The notes beneath the pieces are model-generated. The model ran no database searches and was not told where the DNA came from. It saw only the letters and a program-made list of their open reading frames with translations. This document shows positions 26,216 through 35,191 of a DNA stretch of 64,000 bases, piece by piece (within the stretch, counting starts at the first letter, position 1; each line of letters begins with the position of its first letter). The translations under genes were made by a program, and so were the position numbers. Source of the DNA: Gammaproteobacteria bacterium Ga0077536 (GTDB taxonomy: Bacteria; Pseudomonadota; Gammaproteobacteria; Ga0077536); the NCBI GenBank assembly GCA_001464935.1, contig LNEL01000047.1, positions 1-64,000 on the forward strand. Direction: 5' to 3'.

Positions 26216-28072
26216 TCAGTCCGCCTTCGGCTTGAACGCCAACAGCACGTTGCCCGGGTTGCCACCCCAGTTCGCGTAGCCGGAATTCATGTAGACGATA
26301 CCGTCGACGACGACCACGCCGGACTGGTCGATCGCGCCGCCGCGCCCCGGGGCACCGTTGACGGTGTCGTAGTCGCGCACGCTGTCGTACTCCCACAGCA
26401 CCGTGCCGTTGTCGGTATCGAACGCGCGCATCACGCCGCTCATCGAGCCGGAGAACACCACGCCCGGAATCGCCGTGACCGCCGCCGTCTGCGCCGGGCT
26501 GCAGCGTTCACGACCGGCACAGGACACCGCCGGTGCCTGCCACAACACTTTGCCGTCCTGCAGATTCAGCGCGAAGATGCCGCCGCCGTGCAGCGGATCG
26601 AGCGTGACCTTGTCGCCGAAGAAGCGACCGGAGTCCCAGCGCGCGTCGGACACCGCAACGTAGACCGCCTTGCCATCGGTGGCCGAGCCCCACTCGATGC
26701 CGCCCAGAATGCCGCCCTTGCCGACGCGCGTCTTCCACAGCACGGCACCACCGTTGTCGGGATCGATGGCGTGCATCACGCCCGTCTTCTGGCCGCCGAG
26801 GATGGCGCGCTTGCCATTGCCGAGGTCGACGAGGATCGGCGAGGAACCCATGTCGTGATCGGGACCTTCGTCATCCGGACAGTTCGACTTGTCCGGCAGG
26901 CTGCAGGCCACGTTCCAAGCGTCGCCGGCGAGACCCTGGTAAGTCCACGCGATCGTGCCGTCCTTGCGTGACAGCGCCATGATGGCGTCGCTGGTCGCGG
27001 TGGCCGGCTGCGAATAGTTGTCGCCGGTCGACACGTAGATCATCGGCAGCGTCGGATCGATCGTCGGCGCGGACCAGATCGCGGCTCCGTTGGGCCCGAA
27101 CATCTTGCGGCCATTCGGCCCCGCCGCCTGTTCGGTCGGCGCCTGCTCGATCACATGCTTCTTCCAGCGCACGGCACCCGTGGCCGGATCGAGCGCCGCC
27201 ACGGCGCCACGGAACGTGCAGCACGCATAGTTCGGATCGGCCGCCAGACCTTCCTCGAGCGAGGACACCGGCACGAACAGCGTGCCATCGACGAGCTGGA
27301 AACCACCGGTCAGGCGTGCCGACGGATGCTCGTCGGCGAGCACGGCCCAACGCTGTTCCCCGGTCGCCGCGTTGACCGCATACGCGCGGCCCGCGACGTC
27401 GCCGAAGAAGACCGTCGGTGTCGGCTCCTCACCGATGCGCGCGACGAGCATCGCGCCCTTGACCGCGGCATTCGCCTGGAACGTCCAGTGCGTGCAGCCG
27501 GTTTGGGCGTCGAGCGCATACACCGTGCCGCTGCGGCTGCCGACGAACAGCCGGCCGTCGACGACGGACGGCGGCGCTTCGGCCAGCGTCTCGCCCGGAA
27601 ACGCAAACGCCCAGGCCAGGGTCAGCTTCGACACGCCGTCGCGGTCGAGGCCCGCCATCGCGGCGGGCTGGAAGCGCGTGTTCTGTGGCGTGACGCCCCA
27701 GCCATTCCAATGCGGCTTGCTGAACGGATCTGGGGTGACGGGCCAGGTGCTCGGCGCGCATTGATTGACGACCTTCGCCTGCCAGGTCGCGTCGTACGGC
27801 TTGCCGGTCACGTGCTCGGCGACCGCGACGCGTTGCGGACCATTGAGGGTAAAGGTGCCGACGACGCGCATCACGCCGGTTTCGAGCGCGCGCACCACCG
27901 CCACCGGCTCCATCTGCTGCAGGGTTTCGAACGTGGGCGCGCGTGCCGCGCCGGTGTCGTGACAGGCCGCACAGTGCTGCTTGTAGACGGCCGCACCGTC
28001 CGGCTTGTCATCGGCCTGCGCCAGCATCGGCAACCCGGCCACCAGCGCCATTCCCAGGACCTTCAACTTCAT
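26216..28072 (-). CDS. PQQ-dependent quinohaemoprotein, polyvinyl-alcohol-dehydrogenase-like
   Basis: A 618-residue protein. After a signal peptide (to about residue 20) comes a cytochrome c domain with CAACH at 34-38. The rest is an eight-bladed PQQ beta-propeller with repeated GxxxALDxxTG-x-W blades (VYALDAQTG, AVNAATGEQRW, ALDPATGAVRW, DTDNGTVLWEY). The cytochrome-first order and length match polyvinyl alcohol dehydrogenases and related periplasmic alcohol oxidases. The start MKLKVLGMALVAG was chosen for the signal peptide. The two small cytochromes c nearby are possible electron acceptors. Confidence 0.85.
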   Translation of the reverse strand: MKLKVLGMALVAGLPMLAQADDKPDGAAVYKQHCAACHDTGAARAPTFETLQQMEPVAVVRALETGVMRVVGTFTLNGPQRVAVAEHVTGKPYDATWQAKVVNQCAPSTWPVTPDPFSKPHWNGWGVTPQNTRFQPAAMAGLDRDGVSKLTLAWAFAFPGETLAEAPPSVVDGRLFVGSRSGTVYALDAQTGCTHWTFQANAAVKGAMLVARIGEEPTPTVFFGDVAGRAYAVNAATGEQRWAVLADEHPSARLTGGFQLVDGTLFVPVSSLEEGLAADPNYACCTFRGAVAALDPATGAVRWKKHVIEQAPTEQAAGPNGRKMFGPNGAAIWSAPTIDPTLPMIYVSTGDNYSQPATATSDAIMALSRKDGTIAWTYQGLAGDAWNVACSLPDKSNCPDDEGPDHDMGSSPILVDLGNGKRAILGGQKTGVMHAIDPDNGGAVLWKTRVGKGGILGGIEWGSATDGKAVYVAVSDARWDSGRFFGDKVTLDPLHGGGIFALNLQDGKVLWQAPAVSCAGRERCSPAQTAAVTAIPGVVFSGSMSGVMRAFDTDNGTVLWEYDSVRDYDTVNGAPGRGGAIDQSGVVVVDGIVYMNSGYANWGGNPGNVLLAFKPKAD

Positions 28073-28174
28073 GCTCGACTCCCTCGGCTCATTTTTTTCA
28101 CAGCATATTGACCGCGGCGGGACTTGCCCACCGACCTGCACGCCGCGCCTGGCACATCGCGCCGCAACACGGCT

Positions 28175-28540
28175 TTACAGTTCGTCGTACTTGGTCGAAC
28201 GGCCGCGCGACCGGTCGACCGGATAGCGCTGTTCGTTGATCGCCATCTTCTCGCGCACCGCCGCCGCCAGGTCGATGTCGAGCACGCTCGACAGTCGCAT
28301 CAGGTAAATCATCACGTCGGCCAGTTCGTGCGCGATGGCCTGACGCTGCGCTGGCGCGAGCACCGGCGCAACGTGCGCTTCTGCCCATTGAAAGTGTTCC
28401 ATGACCTCGGCCGCCTCGATCGCAAGCGACATGGCGAGGTTCTTCGGCGCATGGAACTGCTCCCAATCTCGCACCCGCGCGAACTCGCGCAGATCGATGG
28501 CCAGTTCGCCCAGCGCCTGTCGCAGGGCTTCTTCACTCAT
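28175..28540 (-). CDS. MazG-like nucleotide pyrophosphohydrolase
   Basis: A 121-residue all-alpha NTP pyrophosphatase. The metal-binding motifs are SLAIEAAEVMEHFQW and HELADVMIYLMRL, and the N-terminal RDWEQFHAPKNLAMS is typical of the dCTP pyrophosphatase/RS21-C6 branch. It cleans non-standard or excess nucleotides. It starts 98 bases from the transporter stop upstream on the same strand. Confidence 0.88.
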   Translation of the reverse strand: MSEEALRQALGELAIDLREFARVRDWEQFHAPKNLAMSLAIEAAEVMEHFQWAEAHVAPVLAPAQRQAIAHELADVMIYLMRLSSVLDIDLAAAVREKMAINEQRYPVDRSRGRSTKYDEL

Positions 28541-28638
28541 CGAACGTCACTCCAGATCTGCGGCCAGCCCAACGCGAACTGGCCGGCGGTAGCGGATACG
28601 CGATCCGCCCTGTGTGCGACTTGGCTACGGCGCGTCTC

Positions 28639-29520
28639 TCAGGCCCGATTGATCAGCGCCACGCCCACCGCCGTCGTCGCGATGCCGATCATCTGCGTCG
28701 CGTGCAGCGTTTCGCCGAACAGCAGGTAGCCCTCGATCGCAGTCACCGGCGGCACGAGGTAGAACAGGCTGGCGACGCGCGCCGCAGCGCCGCGCCTGAT
28801 CATGATCCACAGGATGCTGATCGCGCCCAGCGACAACGCGCAGCACAACCAGGCGAGCGCGAAGATGAACCGTGGATGCCACTCGACATCCCCGGTTTCG
28901 AACACGCTCGACACGATGCCGGCCACCACCGCGGTCGCCATGAATTGCACCAGCGCACCGACGCGGTTGTCGATGCCGGCCGTATGCCGCTTCTGATAGA
29001 TCGTACCGAACGTGATGGCGAGCAGCGCGAACAGGCAGGTAACGAGCCCGAACAGCGGCAGCGCGCCGAGATCGAAAGTCTTGTAGACCGTCAGCGCGAG
29101 ACCGGCGAAACCGACGACGAATCCGGCCCATTGCCGGGCACTGAGGGTTTCGCCGAGCAGCGGCCCGACCAGCGTCGCCGTCAACAGCGGCTGCACACCG
29201 ACGATCAGCGCCGCAATGCCGGAACTCATGCCATGGGCAATGGCGACGAACACGCCGCCGATGTACACGCCGTGGAGCAACAGTCCGCTGACCGCGAGAT
29301 GCAGGTAGGCCATCGGCTCGCGCGGCCATGGCGCGCGGACCGCGACGACGAACCCGCCGAGCAGCAGCGAGACGATCGCGTAGCGGTACCACATGAACGT
29401 GACCGGTTCGGCATACGGCAGGCCGAACTTGGCCCCGACGAATCCGGTGGACCACAACACGACGAACAGCGCCGGCGCAAAGCGCGCGAACGCGTCCGCT
29501 GAAGACGGCGCGGCATTCAA
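28639..29520 (-). CDS. EamA/DMT-family membrane transporter
   Basis: A 293-residue protein with about ten membrane helices in two repeats of five. The repeats end in conserved GE-[TL]-[LF] motifs (LLGETLSARQW and LFGETLHATQMIG). This family exports amino acids or other small metabolites; the substrate is unknown. It follows the CoA-transferase gene by 16 bases on the minus strand, so the two may form an operon. Confidence 0.88.
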   Translation of the reverse strand: MNAAPSSADAFARFAPALFVVLWSTGFVGAKFGLPYAEPVTFMWYRYAIVSLLLGGFVVAVRAPWPREPMAYLHLAVSGLLLHGVYIGGVFVAIAHGMSSGIAALIVGVQPLLTATLVGPLLGETLSARQWAGFVVGFAGLALTVYKTFDLGALPLFGLVTCLFALLAITFGTIYQKRHTAGIDNRVGALVQFMATAVVAGIVSSVFETGDVEWHPRFIFALAWLCCALSLGAISILWIMIRRGAAARVASLFYLVPPVTAIEGYLLFGETLHATQMIGIATTAVGVALINRA

Positions 29521-29536
29521 GACGGAAATCGATGCG

Positions 29537-30754
29537 TCAGAACGGCTTTTCGATCAGCACGCCGGCGGCCTGCAACCGTTCGAGTTCGGCGGGGGACTTG
29601 CCGAGCACCTCGGTCAGCACCGAGGCATTGTGCTCACCGAGCAGCGGCGCCTCGAGCGGCAGCGGCTCGGGGAAATCGCTGAAGCGCAGCGGGAAACCCG
29701 GGATGTCGAAGGTGCCGGCCACCTTGTCGGTGATCGTGCGCACGGTGCCGCGCTCGCGCAGGTGTGGTTCGTGGAGGGTTTCCGCGACCGAGAGCACCGG
29801 TGCGCAGGGCACATTGTGCGACTCCAGCACCTTGATGGCCTCCTCTGCAGTCGCGAAGGACTGCAACCAGGTTTCGATCATCGAGATGATCTCGGCGCGA
29901 CGCGTCAGGCGTTTCGCATCGGTGTCCCAGTCAGGATGGGCCGCGAGGTCCGTGCGTCCGATCGCCGCGCAGACGTCTTTCCAATGGTGCAGGAAGCCCA
30001 TGATCATCACGTCCCGCTCGCCACTTGCGCGAAACACGCCGGCCGGACAGACATAGGTCGCATGCCGCCCGGTACGCTGCGGCTCGATCTGGCCGTCGCT
30101 GCCGCTGTACATCACGACATTCACCTCATGGCAGTGGTAGTAGACGTCGAGCAGGCCGATGTCGAGATGCTGTCCGCGGCCGGTACGGTCGCGATAGCGC
30201 AGCGCCGCGAGAATCGCCAGCGCGCCGTGCACGCCCGTGCTGACATCGCCGATGCCGACGAGCGGAATGTATGGTGGCTGATCGGGCTCGCCGATCATCG
30301 ACGTGACGCCGGAATAGGCCTGGGCGATGTAGTCGTAACCGGGCTTGCCCGCTAGCGGCCCGCTCTGGCCGAGCGCGGAGATCGAGCACAGGATGATGTC
30401 GGGCTTCACCGCTTTCAGGGCCTCGAACCCCATGCCCATCTCGGCGATCACGCCCGGCTTGAAATTCTCCACGACGACGTCGACGTGCTGCACCAGCTCC
30501 CTGATCAGCGCCAGCCCCTCGGGCTTGCGCAGATCGACGCAGACGCTCTTCTTGCCGCGATTCTGCTGGACGTAATAGAGGCTGCGTTCGTGGCCGCGGA
30601 ATTTCGCGACATAGCGTGTCATCTCGCCGCCGGGCGCCGGTTCGACCTTGATCACTTCGGCGCCCATCTCCACCAGCATCCGGGTGCAGGTAGGGCCCGC
30701 GAGCGCGCGCGTGAGGTCGAGTATGCGCAGTCCTGCCAGCATCGGTTCGTTCAT
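29537..30754 (-). CDS. CaiB/BaiF-type (class III) CoA-transferase
   Basis: A 405-residue family III CoA-transferase. It begins with LAGLRILDLTRALAGPTCTRMLVEMGAEVIKVE, the CoA-binding opening. The catalytic aspartate is in VGIGDVSTGVHGALAI. It moves CoA between carboxylic acids such as carnitine, formate/oxalate or succinate/benzylsuccinate; the pair used here is unknown. The divergent SDR gene shares the promoter region 30755-30895. Confidence 0.9.
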   Translation of the reverse strand: MNEPMLAGLRILDLTRALAGPTCTRMLVEMGAEVIKVEPAPGGEMTRYVAKFRGHERSLYYVQQNRGKKSVCVDLRKPEGLALIRELVQHVDVVVENFKPGVIAEMGMGFEALKAVKPDIILCSISALGQSGPLAGKPGYDYIAQAYSGVTSMIGEPDQPPYIPLVGIGDVSTGVHGALAILAALRYRDRTGRGQHLDIGLLDVYYHCHEVNVVMYSGSDGQIEPQRTGRHATYVCPAGVFRASGERDVMIMGFLHHWKDVCAAIGRTDLAAHPDWDTDAKRLTRRAEIISMIETWLQSFATAEEAIKVLESHNVPCAPVLSVAETLHEPHLRERGTVRTITDKVAGTFDIPGFPLRFSDFPEPLPLEAPLLGEHNASVLTEVLGKSPAELERLQAAGVLIEKPF

Positions 30755-30895
30755 CGCGAGGCCCTCGTGGATCGTGTCGTCGGGTGACAGCGTCGGGCGA
30801 GTATAGGCAGGACGACGGGGGCAGCGACAGCCTTGCCGAGCGTCGCGCGCCGTGCTTCATAATGCCGGACCCTGTTGTCCCCTTCGAGGAAATGA

Positions 30896-31678
30896 ATGAT
30901 GCCACGCAACACGACACTGAGCCGCAGCATCGACGGGCGCGTCGCCCTCGTCACCGGCGCCGCGAGCGGCATGGGCCGCGCCACCGCGCTGCTGTTCGCC
31001 GATGAAGGCGCGCGCGTCGCGGTGACCGATCTCGACATCGCGCGGGTCAATGAAGTCGTCGCGCAGATCGAAGCGGCGGGCGGCACGGCGGTCGGTTATG
31101 CGCTGGACGTGACCGACGCCGCACAGCGCAAGGCAGTGGTGGCCGACATGACGAAGCGCTGGGGCGCCATCGACATTCTCGTCAACAACGCCGGCATCGC
31201 GCTGGAGACTGCGATCGACGCGGAAGATTTCGACGCCCGCTGGGATCGGACCTTTGCCGTGCTCCTGACGGCGCAGGTGCAGTTGATACGCGACTGCCTG
31301 CCGTGGCTGCAGCGCAGCGACTCGGCCCGAATCGTCAACATCGCCTCGACCGAAGGCCTCGGCGCCACGAAAGGCATCAGCCCCTATACGGCGGCGAAGA
31401 CCGGCGTCATCGGACTCACGCGCTCGCTGGCGGTGGAACTGGGAGGCCGCGGCATCACCGTCAACTGCATCTGCCCGGGGCCCATCCTGACCGGCATGAC
31501 GGCCGCCATCCCCGACGAAGCGAAGAAGGAATTCGCGCGCCGACGCGTCGCCCTGAAGCGCTATGGCGAACCGGAAGAAGTCGCGCAGATGACGCTGTCG
31601 CTGGTGCTACCCGCGGCGTCCTACGTGACCGGTGTCGCCATTCCGGTCGACGGCGGGCTCACGATCAAGAACGCCTGA
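30896..31678 (+). CDS. Short-chain dehydrogenase/reductase
   Basis: A 260-residue classical SDR. The cofactor motif is VTGAASGMGRA, NNAG is present, and the catalytic Ser and YxxxK occur in IVNIASTEG and SPYTAAKTG. The PG motif ICPGPILTGM follows. Length and motifs suit a FabG-like NAD(P)-dependent reductase; substrate unknown. The start is ATGATG with GAGGAAA 6 bases upstream. It diverges from the CoA-transferase. Confidence 0.9.
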   Translation: MMPRNTTLSRSIDGRVALVTGAASGMGRATALLFADEGARVAVTDLDIARVNEVVAQIEAAGGTAVGYALDVTDAAQRKAVVADMTKRWGAIDILVNNAGIALETAIDAEDFDARWDRTFAVLLTAQVQLIRDCLPWLQRSDSARIVNIASTEGLGATKGISPYTAAKTGVIGLTRSLAVELGGRGITVNCICPGPILTGMTAAIPDEAKKEFARRRVALKRYGEPEEVAQMTLSLVLPAASYVTGVAIPVDGGLTIKNA

Positions 31679-31695
31679 CCCAGGCTCAGGCGCCG

Positions 31696-31720
31696 CCGTG
31701 AGCGCCGTCTGCGCTCACGG
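31696..31720. terminator. Perfect 10-bp hairpin, shared by convergent genes
   Basis: CCGTGAGCGC pairs with GCGCTCACGG around the loop CGTCT. It overlaps the stop codon of the minus-strand cytochrome gene and lies 18 bases after the SDR stop. No T-run. Confidence 0.6.
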
Positions 31721-32137
31721 CACCTGCAGACTTTCGAGATAACGCACCAGCGCGTCGATGCGCGCGTGTGCCTTTTTCTCGCCCAGCGCCGGCAGGACCT
31801 GTTTGTAGCGATTGCCCCAGATGGGCATCTCGCGCGTGCCATGCGCGAGCGGCTGACGGCCGTCGATCGTCGCGTAGACATCGGCGTAGGAAAAACTGCC
31901 GTGGTTGCGGCTCGCGAGTCGCGTGAGATCCGGCGGCTGAATCTTCAGTACCCCGGCCACCGGCCCGTTGCCTGTCGCGTCCACACCGTGACAGGTTGCA
32001 CAATCGAGCATGAAGCGATCGCGGCCAGCAGCGACCGGGTCGGCTGTCGTCGCGCCGTCGGCCGCCTGCAGCGTCGCCGACATCAGGCTCAGCGCCAGGC
32101 ACGTCGCCAGACGGAATCGTCGTTGGGTCTCTTGCAT
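31715..32137 (-). CDS. Periplasmic c-type cytochrome (single heme), paralogue of 22346-22765
   Basis: A 140-residue protein with a signal peptide (cleavage near residue 26) and one heme site CATCH at 46-50. The axial methionine is probably in GTREMPIWG. It shares with the other small cytochrome the VYATIDGR and MPIWG blocks and the heme position, so they are paralogues. The gene is convergent with the SDR, with a hairpin over its stop codon. Confidence 0.88.
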   Translation of the reverse strand: MQETQRRFRLATCLALSLMSATLQAADGATTADPVAAGRDRFMLDCATCHGVDATGNGPVAGVLKIQPPDLTRLASRNHGSFSYADVYATIDGRQPLAHGTREMPIWGNRYKQVLPALGEKKAHARIDALVRYLESLQVP

Positions 32138-32314
32138 GTCGTCACCTTCCTGCGCTGCCAGCCGCAGCGCCAGCGTTCATGAGGGCAGATGCCCGGGAGG
32201 CCTGCGCCACGACGCGCAGGCCTCGCGCGCGCCGGCCCGCCGCCGTGAGGCGCTGTGGGCACCCTAGCAGCTCGAGTGTCCTGCGACATGATGTCCGACA
32301 AGTTTCAGGCGTCG

Positions 32315-32974
32315 TCAGTCGCGACGGCGCAGGGCAAACACCCGCTCGACGAGTTGCGTGACGCCGCGGGCGCGAAACCGCGGTTCGGCGTCGAGAATGT
32401 CTTCGCAGGCGAGTTCCTCCAGCGTGTGACTCGCACCGAACAGCGCCGCGATTTCGGCGGCGGTCACCGTGAACGGTGGCCCGTTCATCTGCGTCGGCGG
32501 GTATTCGAGCGCGACGAGCAGGCTGCGCGTGCCGGCGCGCTGCAGGGACGTCAGCTGCGCCGCGTAGGCGGGACGCAGGTTTGCCGGCAGCGCAATCAGC
32601 GCCGCGCGGTCGTACACCGCATCGAGGGGGCCCGCGAGCGCCGGGGTCATCCTGAAGAAATCCCCGACGAAGAACCGCAGCCCCGGTACCTCGAACACCT
32701 CGAAGTCCGCCGTGCGCGTGCGCTGCGGCGTCTCCCCCAGATCGGCGAACAGGCTGTCGGCCGCATGCCGACTCAATTCGACCGCCGTCACCATGCAGCC
32801 CTGCGCGCGCAACCAGGCGAGGTCGACGCTCTTGCCCGCGAGCGGCACCAGCACGCGCGCGCCCGGCAGCAGCCCGAACGCCGGCCAGTGACGCTGCAGA
32901 TGCGGATTGACCGTCGGCAGGTGGAAACCGGTTTCGCCGCGCGCCCAGCGCTCGAGCCAGAAGTCCGGCTGCAT
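32315..32974 (-). CDS. tpm: Thiopurine S-methyltransferase
   Basis: A 219-residue TPMT-family protein. It begins FWLERWARGETGFHLPTVNPHL, the family signature, and has VLVPLAGKSVDLAWL as SAM motif I and VTAVELSRHAA. Bacterial TPMT methylates thiopurines and can methylate selenium and tellurium oxyanions. It follows a thioesterase gene by 6 bases. The length is typical. Confidence 0.93.
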   Translation of the reverse strand: MQPDFWLERWARGETGFHLPTVNPHLQRHWPAFGLLPGARVLVPLAGKSVDLAWLRAQGCMVTAVELSRHAADSLFADLGETPQRTRTADFEVFEVPGLRFFVGDFFRMTPALAGPLDAVYDRAALIALPANLRPAYAAQLTSLQRAGTRSLLVALEYPPTQMNGPPFTVTAAEIAALFGASHTLEELACEDILDAEPRFRARGVTQLVERVFALRRRD

Positions 32975-32980
32975 CGGGGA

Positions 32981-33418
32981 TCAGTCGCGCAGAATCATGC
33001 AGGTCACGGACGCGGTGGCGTAGAGTTTGCCGGCCTCGTCCTTCAGGGTGGCTTCGGCGATGCCGAGCCGACGCGACAGGTTCGTCACCCGGGCTTCGGC
33101 GATCAGCAACGTGTCCTGCGGCAGCGGCCGCAGATATTTGACGTGCAGATCGATGGTCGTCGAGCCGACACCGGCTTCGAGCGCGGCCTGCACCGCGCAG
33201 GCGCCGGCCGAGTCGAGCACCGTGGCCGCGAATCCGCCGTGCACGGGCCCGTAAGGATTGGTGTGGCGCGCATCGGCGCGCGCGGTCACGCGAATGTAGC
33301 CCTGCTCGGCGGCGACGAAACGCATCGGGATCAGCTTCGCCATTTCTGCGTGCGGCTGCTCGCCACTGACCATCGCCTGGAAGTACTCCAGGCCGGTCAT
33401 CTCAAGAGGCTCTTTCAT
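32981..33418 (-). CDS. PaaI-type hotdog thioesterase
   Basis: A 145-residue hotdog-fold protein. The motif NPYGPVHGGFAATVLDSAGACAV contains the HGG loop and catalytic aspartate of the PaaI group. TTIDLHVKYLRPL is the matching strand. It hydrolyses acyl- or phenylacyl-CoA thioesters. It lies directly before tpm on the minus strand. Confidence 0.88.
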   Translation of the reverse strand: MKEPLEMTGLEYFQAMVSGEQPHAEMAKLIPMRFVAAEQGYIRVTARADARHTNPYGPVHGGFAATVLDSAGACAVQAALEAGVGSTTIDLHVKYLRPLPQDTLLIAEARVTNLSRRLGIAEATLKDEAGKLYATASVTCMILRD

Positions 33419-33487
33419 CGGATTCCTGCAGCGACGGGTGAGCCGGTATTGTTCCCGCAGCAGTCGCTGCCCGCAATGCAGGGAATC

Positions 33488-34150
33488 TCACCGGCCGTGC
33501 AGATACCGGCGGTCGTCGAAAGACACCACCCACGCGGGGCGATACACGACGGCCAGCGTCATGCAGGCACCAGTGGCGAAAGCTTCCGGGAAGGTGATGA
33601 GGATGGCGGTCGGCAGATAATTGTCGAGCACGTGGTCAATCGCAATGCCGCCCGCGAGCACCACCAGGCCGCCGGTTGCCGTGACCGCCGCCACGGCGAT
33701 CGCGGCGCCGATGAACGACGTCACGAACACGTAGATGAAAAGGTTCGGCGCCAGCCAGCGTTCGACGACTCGGGCGAAGGTGTAGCTCACGAGCACCGGC
33801 AGCAGGCCCATCACGCAGAAGTTCAGGCCCGCGCTGGCCAGATCGCCGTGGCCAGCTGCCGCACTCGCCAGCACCAGCACGGCGAGCGCGCACAGTGCCA
33901 ACTGCCAGCTGAACATCAGCGTCAGCACCGTCGCGCCCAGCAGGTGCAGCCATGGTCCGAGCCCGATGCCGGCCCGCAGTTGCCACAGCGCGAGCAGGAT
34001 GACCGTGGCGCCACCGAGCACATGCACCGAACCCGGCTTGCGCAGCCACCACCACGGCGCACGCCACAGGGCGAGTCCCAGCGCGACGGCCGCGATCAAC
34101 AGACCGCACAGGCGTGCCGCCGGCGCGGCGAGCGCCACGGTCAGATCCAC
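33488..34150 (-). CDS. CbiM-like ECF-type permease subunit, orphan
   Basis: A 220-residue protein with six or seven membrane helices. It carries KPGSVHVLGGATVILLALW and LITFPEAFATGACMTLAVVY, as in the compact CbiM-like energy-coupling-factor permeases of Proteobacteria. In classic systems this subunit binds cobalt or nickel, but here no CbiN, CbiQ or CbiO genes follow. The metal and even transport activity are therefore open. A CBS-domain gene lies 89 bases downstream across 34151-34239. Confidence 0.7.
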   Translation of the reverse strand: MDLTVALAAPAARLCGLLIAAVALGLALWRAPWWWLRKPGSVHVLGGATVILLALWQLRAGIGLGPWLHLLGATVLTLMFSWQLALCALAVLVLASAAAGHGDLASAGLNFCVMGLLPVLVSYTFARVVERWLAPNLFIYVFVTSFIGAAIAVAAVTATGGLVVLAGGIAIDHVLDNYLPTAILITFPEAFATGACMTLAVVYRPAWVVSFDDRRYLHGR

Positions 34151-34239
34151 GGCAGCTCCGCGTTCAGGTGCCCGCCGACTTCATCCTCATGCGCCAGCGT
34201 CGCGTTCATCCAATGCGTTGGCGGAAAGCCATGCCGCGA

Positions 34240-34650
34240 TCAGGCCACGACTTCGTCGGGCGGTGGTGGAAACAGTTCGCGCAGGAACGCGGCGAAACTC
34301 CGGCAGGCATCGACCGTGGTGAAAATGCCGGCGAGCTTGTCATGCCGCGTGATGATCGCGGACCCGAGGTGGCGCGTGGCCATCGTGAACAGCACTTCGT
34401 CGAGCGGCGTACCGAGATCGACGACAAACGGATCCGCAGTGTAGACGTCGCGCACCAGCCTTTGATGGGTGTCGCGATCGGCCAGATCGCGCGCACTGAT
34501 CATGCCGACGATGGTCGCGCCGGCTGTCACCGGCAGATGATGAATCGCGTGCTTCTCCATCATCGCGGCCGCTTCGGCGATCCTCGCCTCCACGTCGACG
34601 GCATACGGAAACGGCGTCATCACGGCCGCCAGGGTGGGCTTTTTGTGCAT
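34240..34650 (-). CDS. Two-CBS-domain protein
   Basis: A 136-residue protein of two CBS domains (IAEAAAMMEKHAIHHLPVTAGATIVGMISARDLA is the first, LDEVLFTMATRHLGSAIITRHDKLAGIFTTVDAC the second). Such pairs bind adenine nucleotides and sense energy state. The start MHKKPTLAAVM at 34650 is the natural domain beginning; a further 12 in-frame residues upstream look non-coding. A second, different CBS pair protein is encoded at 40358-40795. Confidence 0.88.
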   Translation of the reverse strand: MHKKPTLAAVMTPFPYAVDVEARIAEAAAMMEKHAIHHLPVTAGATIVGMISARDLADRDTHQRLVRDVYTADPFVVDLGTPLDEVLFTMATRHLGSAIITRHDKLAGIFTTVDACRSFAAFLRELFPPPPDEVVA

Positions 34651-34794
34651 CGGAATTGCCTCGCGCAATGGGCGTGCGGCGAGCATACGCGCCGACGGTC
34701 GTTCGAGTCAGGCGGCAAAGCGCCCGGACGTGCGTTGGATCAAATCCGCGCGGACTGAACGGGACGGGTCCGAGATTCCCACCGGGATTGATGC

Positions 34795-34814
34795 GCAAAC
34801 GCTTGGGCGTTTGC
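34795..34814. other. Perfect 8-bp palindrome with TTGG loop
   Basis: GCAAACGC and GCGTTTGC flank TTGG in the 278-base stretch between the CBS gene and the tRNA terminator. It could be a terminator-like hairpin or a regulator site for the CBS gene; no T-run follows. Confidence 0.4.
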
Positions 34815-34889
34815 TCACCCCTGCGGGGCGCGCTGCGCGAGTGGGTCGAACCGGGGGCTTCTCATCTCAATATGAGGACGCCACTCAGC

Positions 34890-34922
34890 AAAAAAAAACC
34901 GGCCTGGGGCCGGTTTTCTTTT
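34890..34922 (-). terminator. Intrinsic terminator of the gltX-tRNA transcript
   Basis: On the minus strand ACCGGCC pairs with GGCCGGT around a three-base loop, followed by a run of nine Ts. It lies 7 bases beyond the tRNA-Glu CCA end. The plus strand also has a TTTT-C-TTTT tail, so it may work both ways. Confidence 0.85.
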
Positions 34923-34928
34923 ACTAAG

Positions 34929-35004
34929 TGGCGTCCCCACGGGGATTCGAACCCCGGTTACCGCCGTGAAAGGGCGATGTCCTAGGCCTCTAGACGATGG
35001 GGAC
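34929..35004 (-). tRNA. tRNA-Glu (anticodon TTC)
   Basis: A 76-base cloverleaf on the minus strand with encoded CCA. The acceptor GTCCCCA pairs with TGGGGAC, the anticodon loop CTTTCAC carries TTC, and the T arm is CCGGGGTTCGAATCCCCG. It is the last gene of the gltX-Ala-Glu transcript, so the synthetase and its own tRNA are linked. Confidence 0.95.
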
Positions 35005-35059
35005 GTCGTGCCGTCACTGCGCGGACAACCGGTCTGCTAGAGGGCAGACCGGAAGAATC

Positions 35060-35135
<76 letters not shown>

Positions 35136-35191
35136 AAATCCTGAACGCGGGTGCAACAGACGCGCGACATTACCCAGCCGACTCCGGACTG

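Noticed and set aside
34656..34985. Frame reading GDSNPGYRRE through tRNA-Glu
   Set aside because: This is the well-known false peptide made by translating a tRNA gene; the region is explained by the tRNA and terminator.
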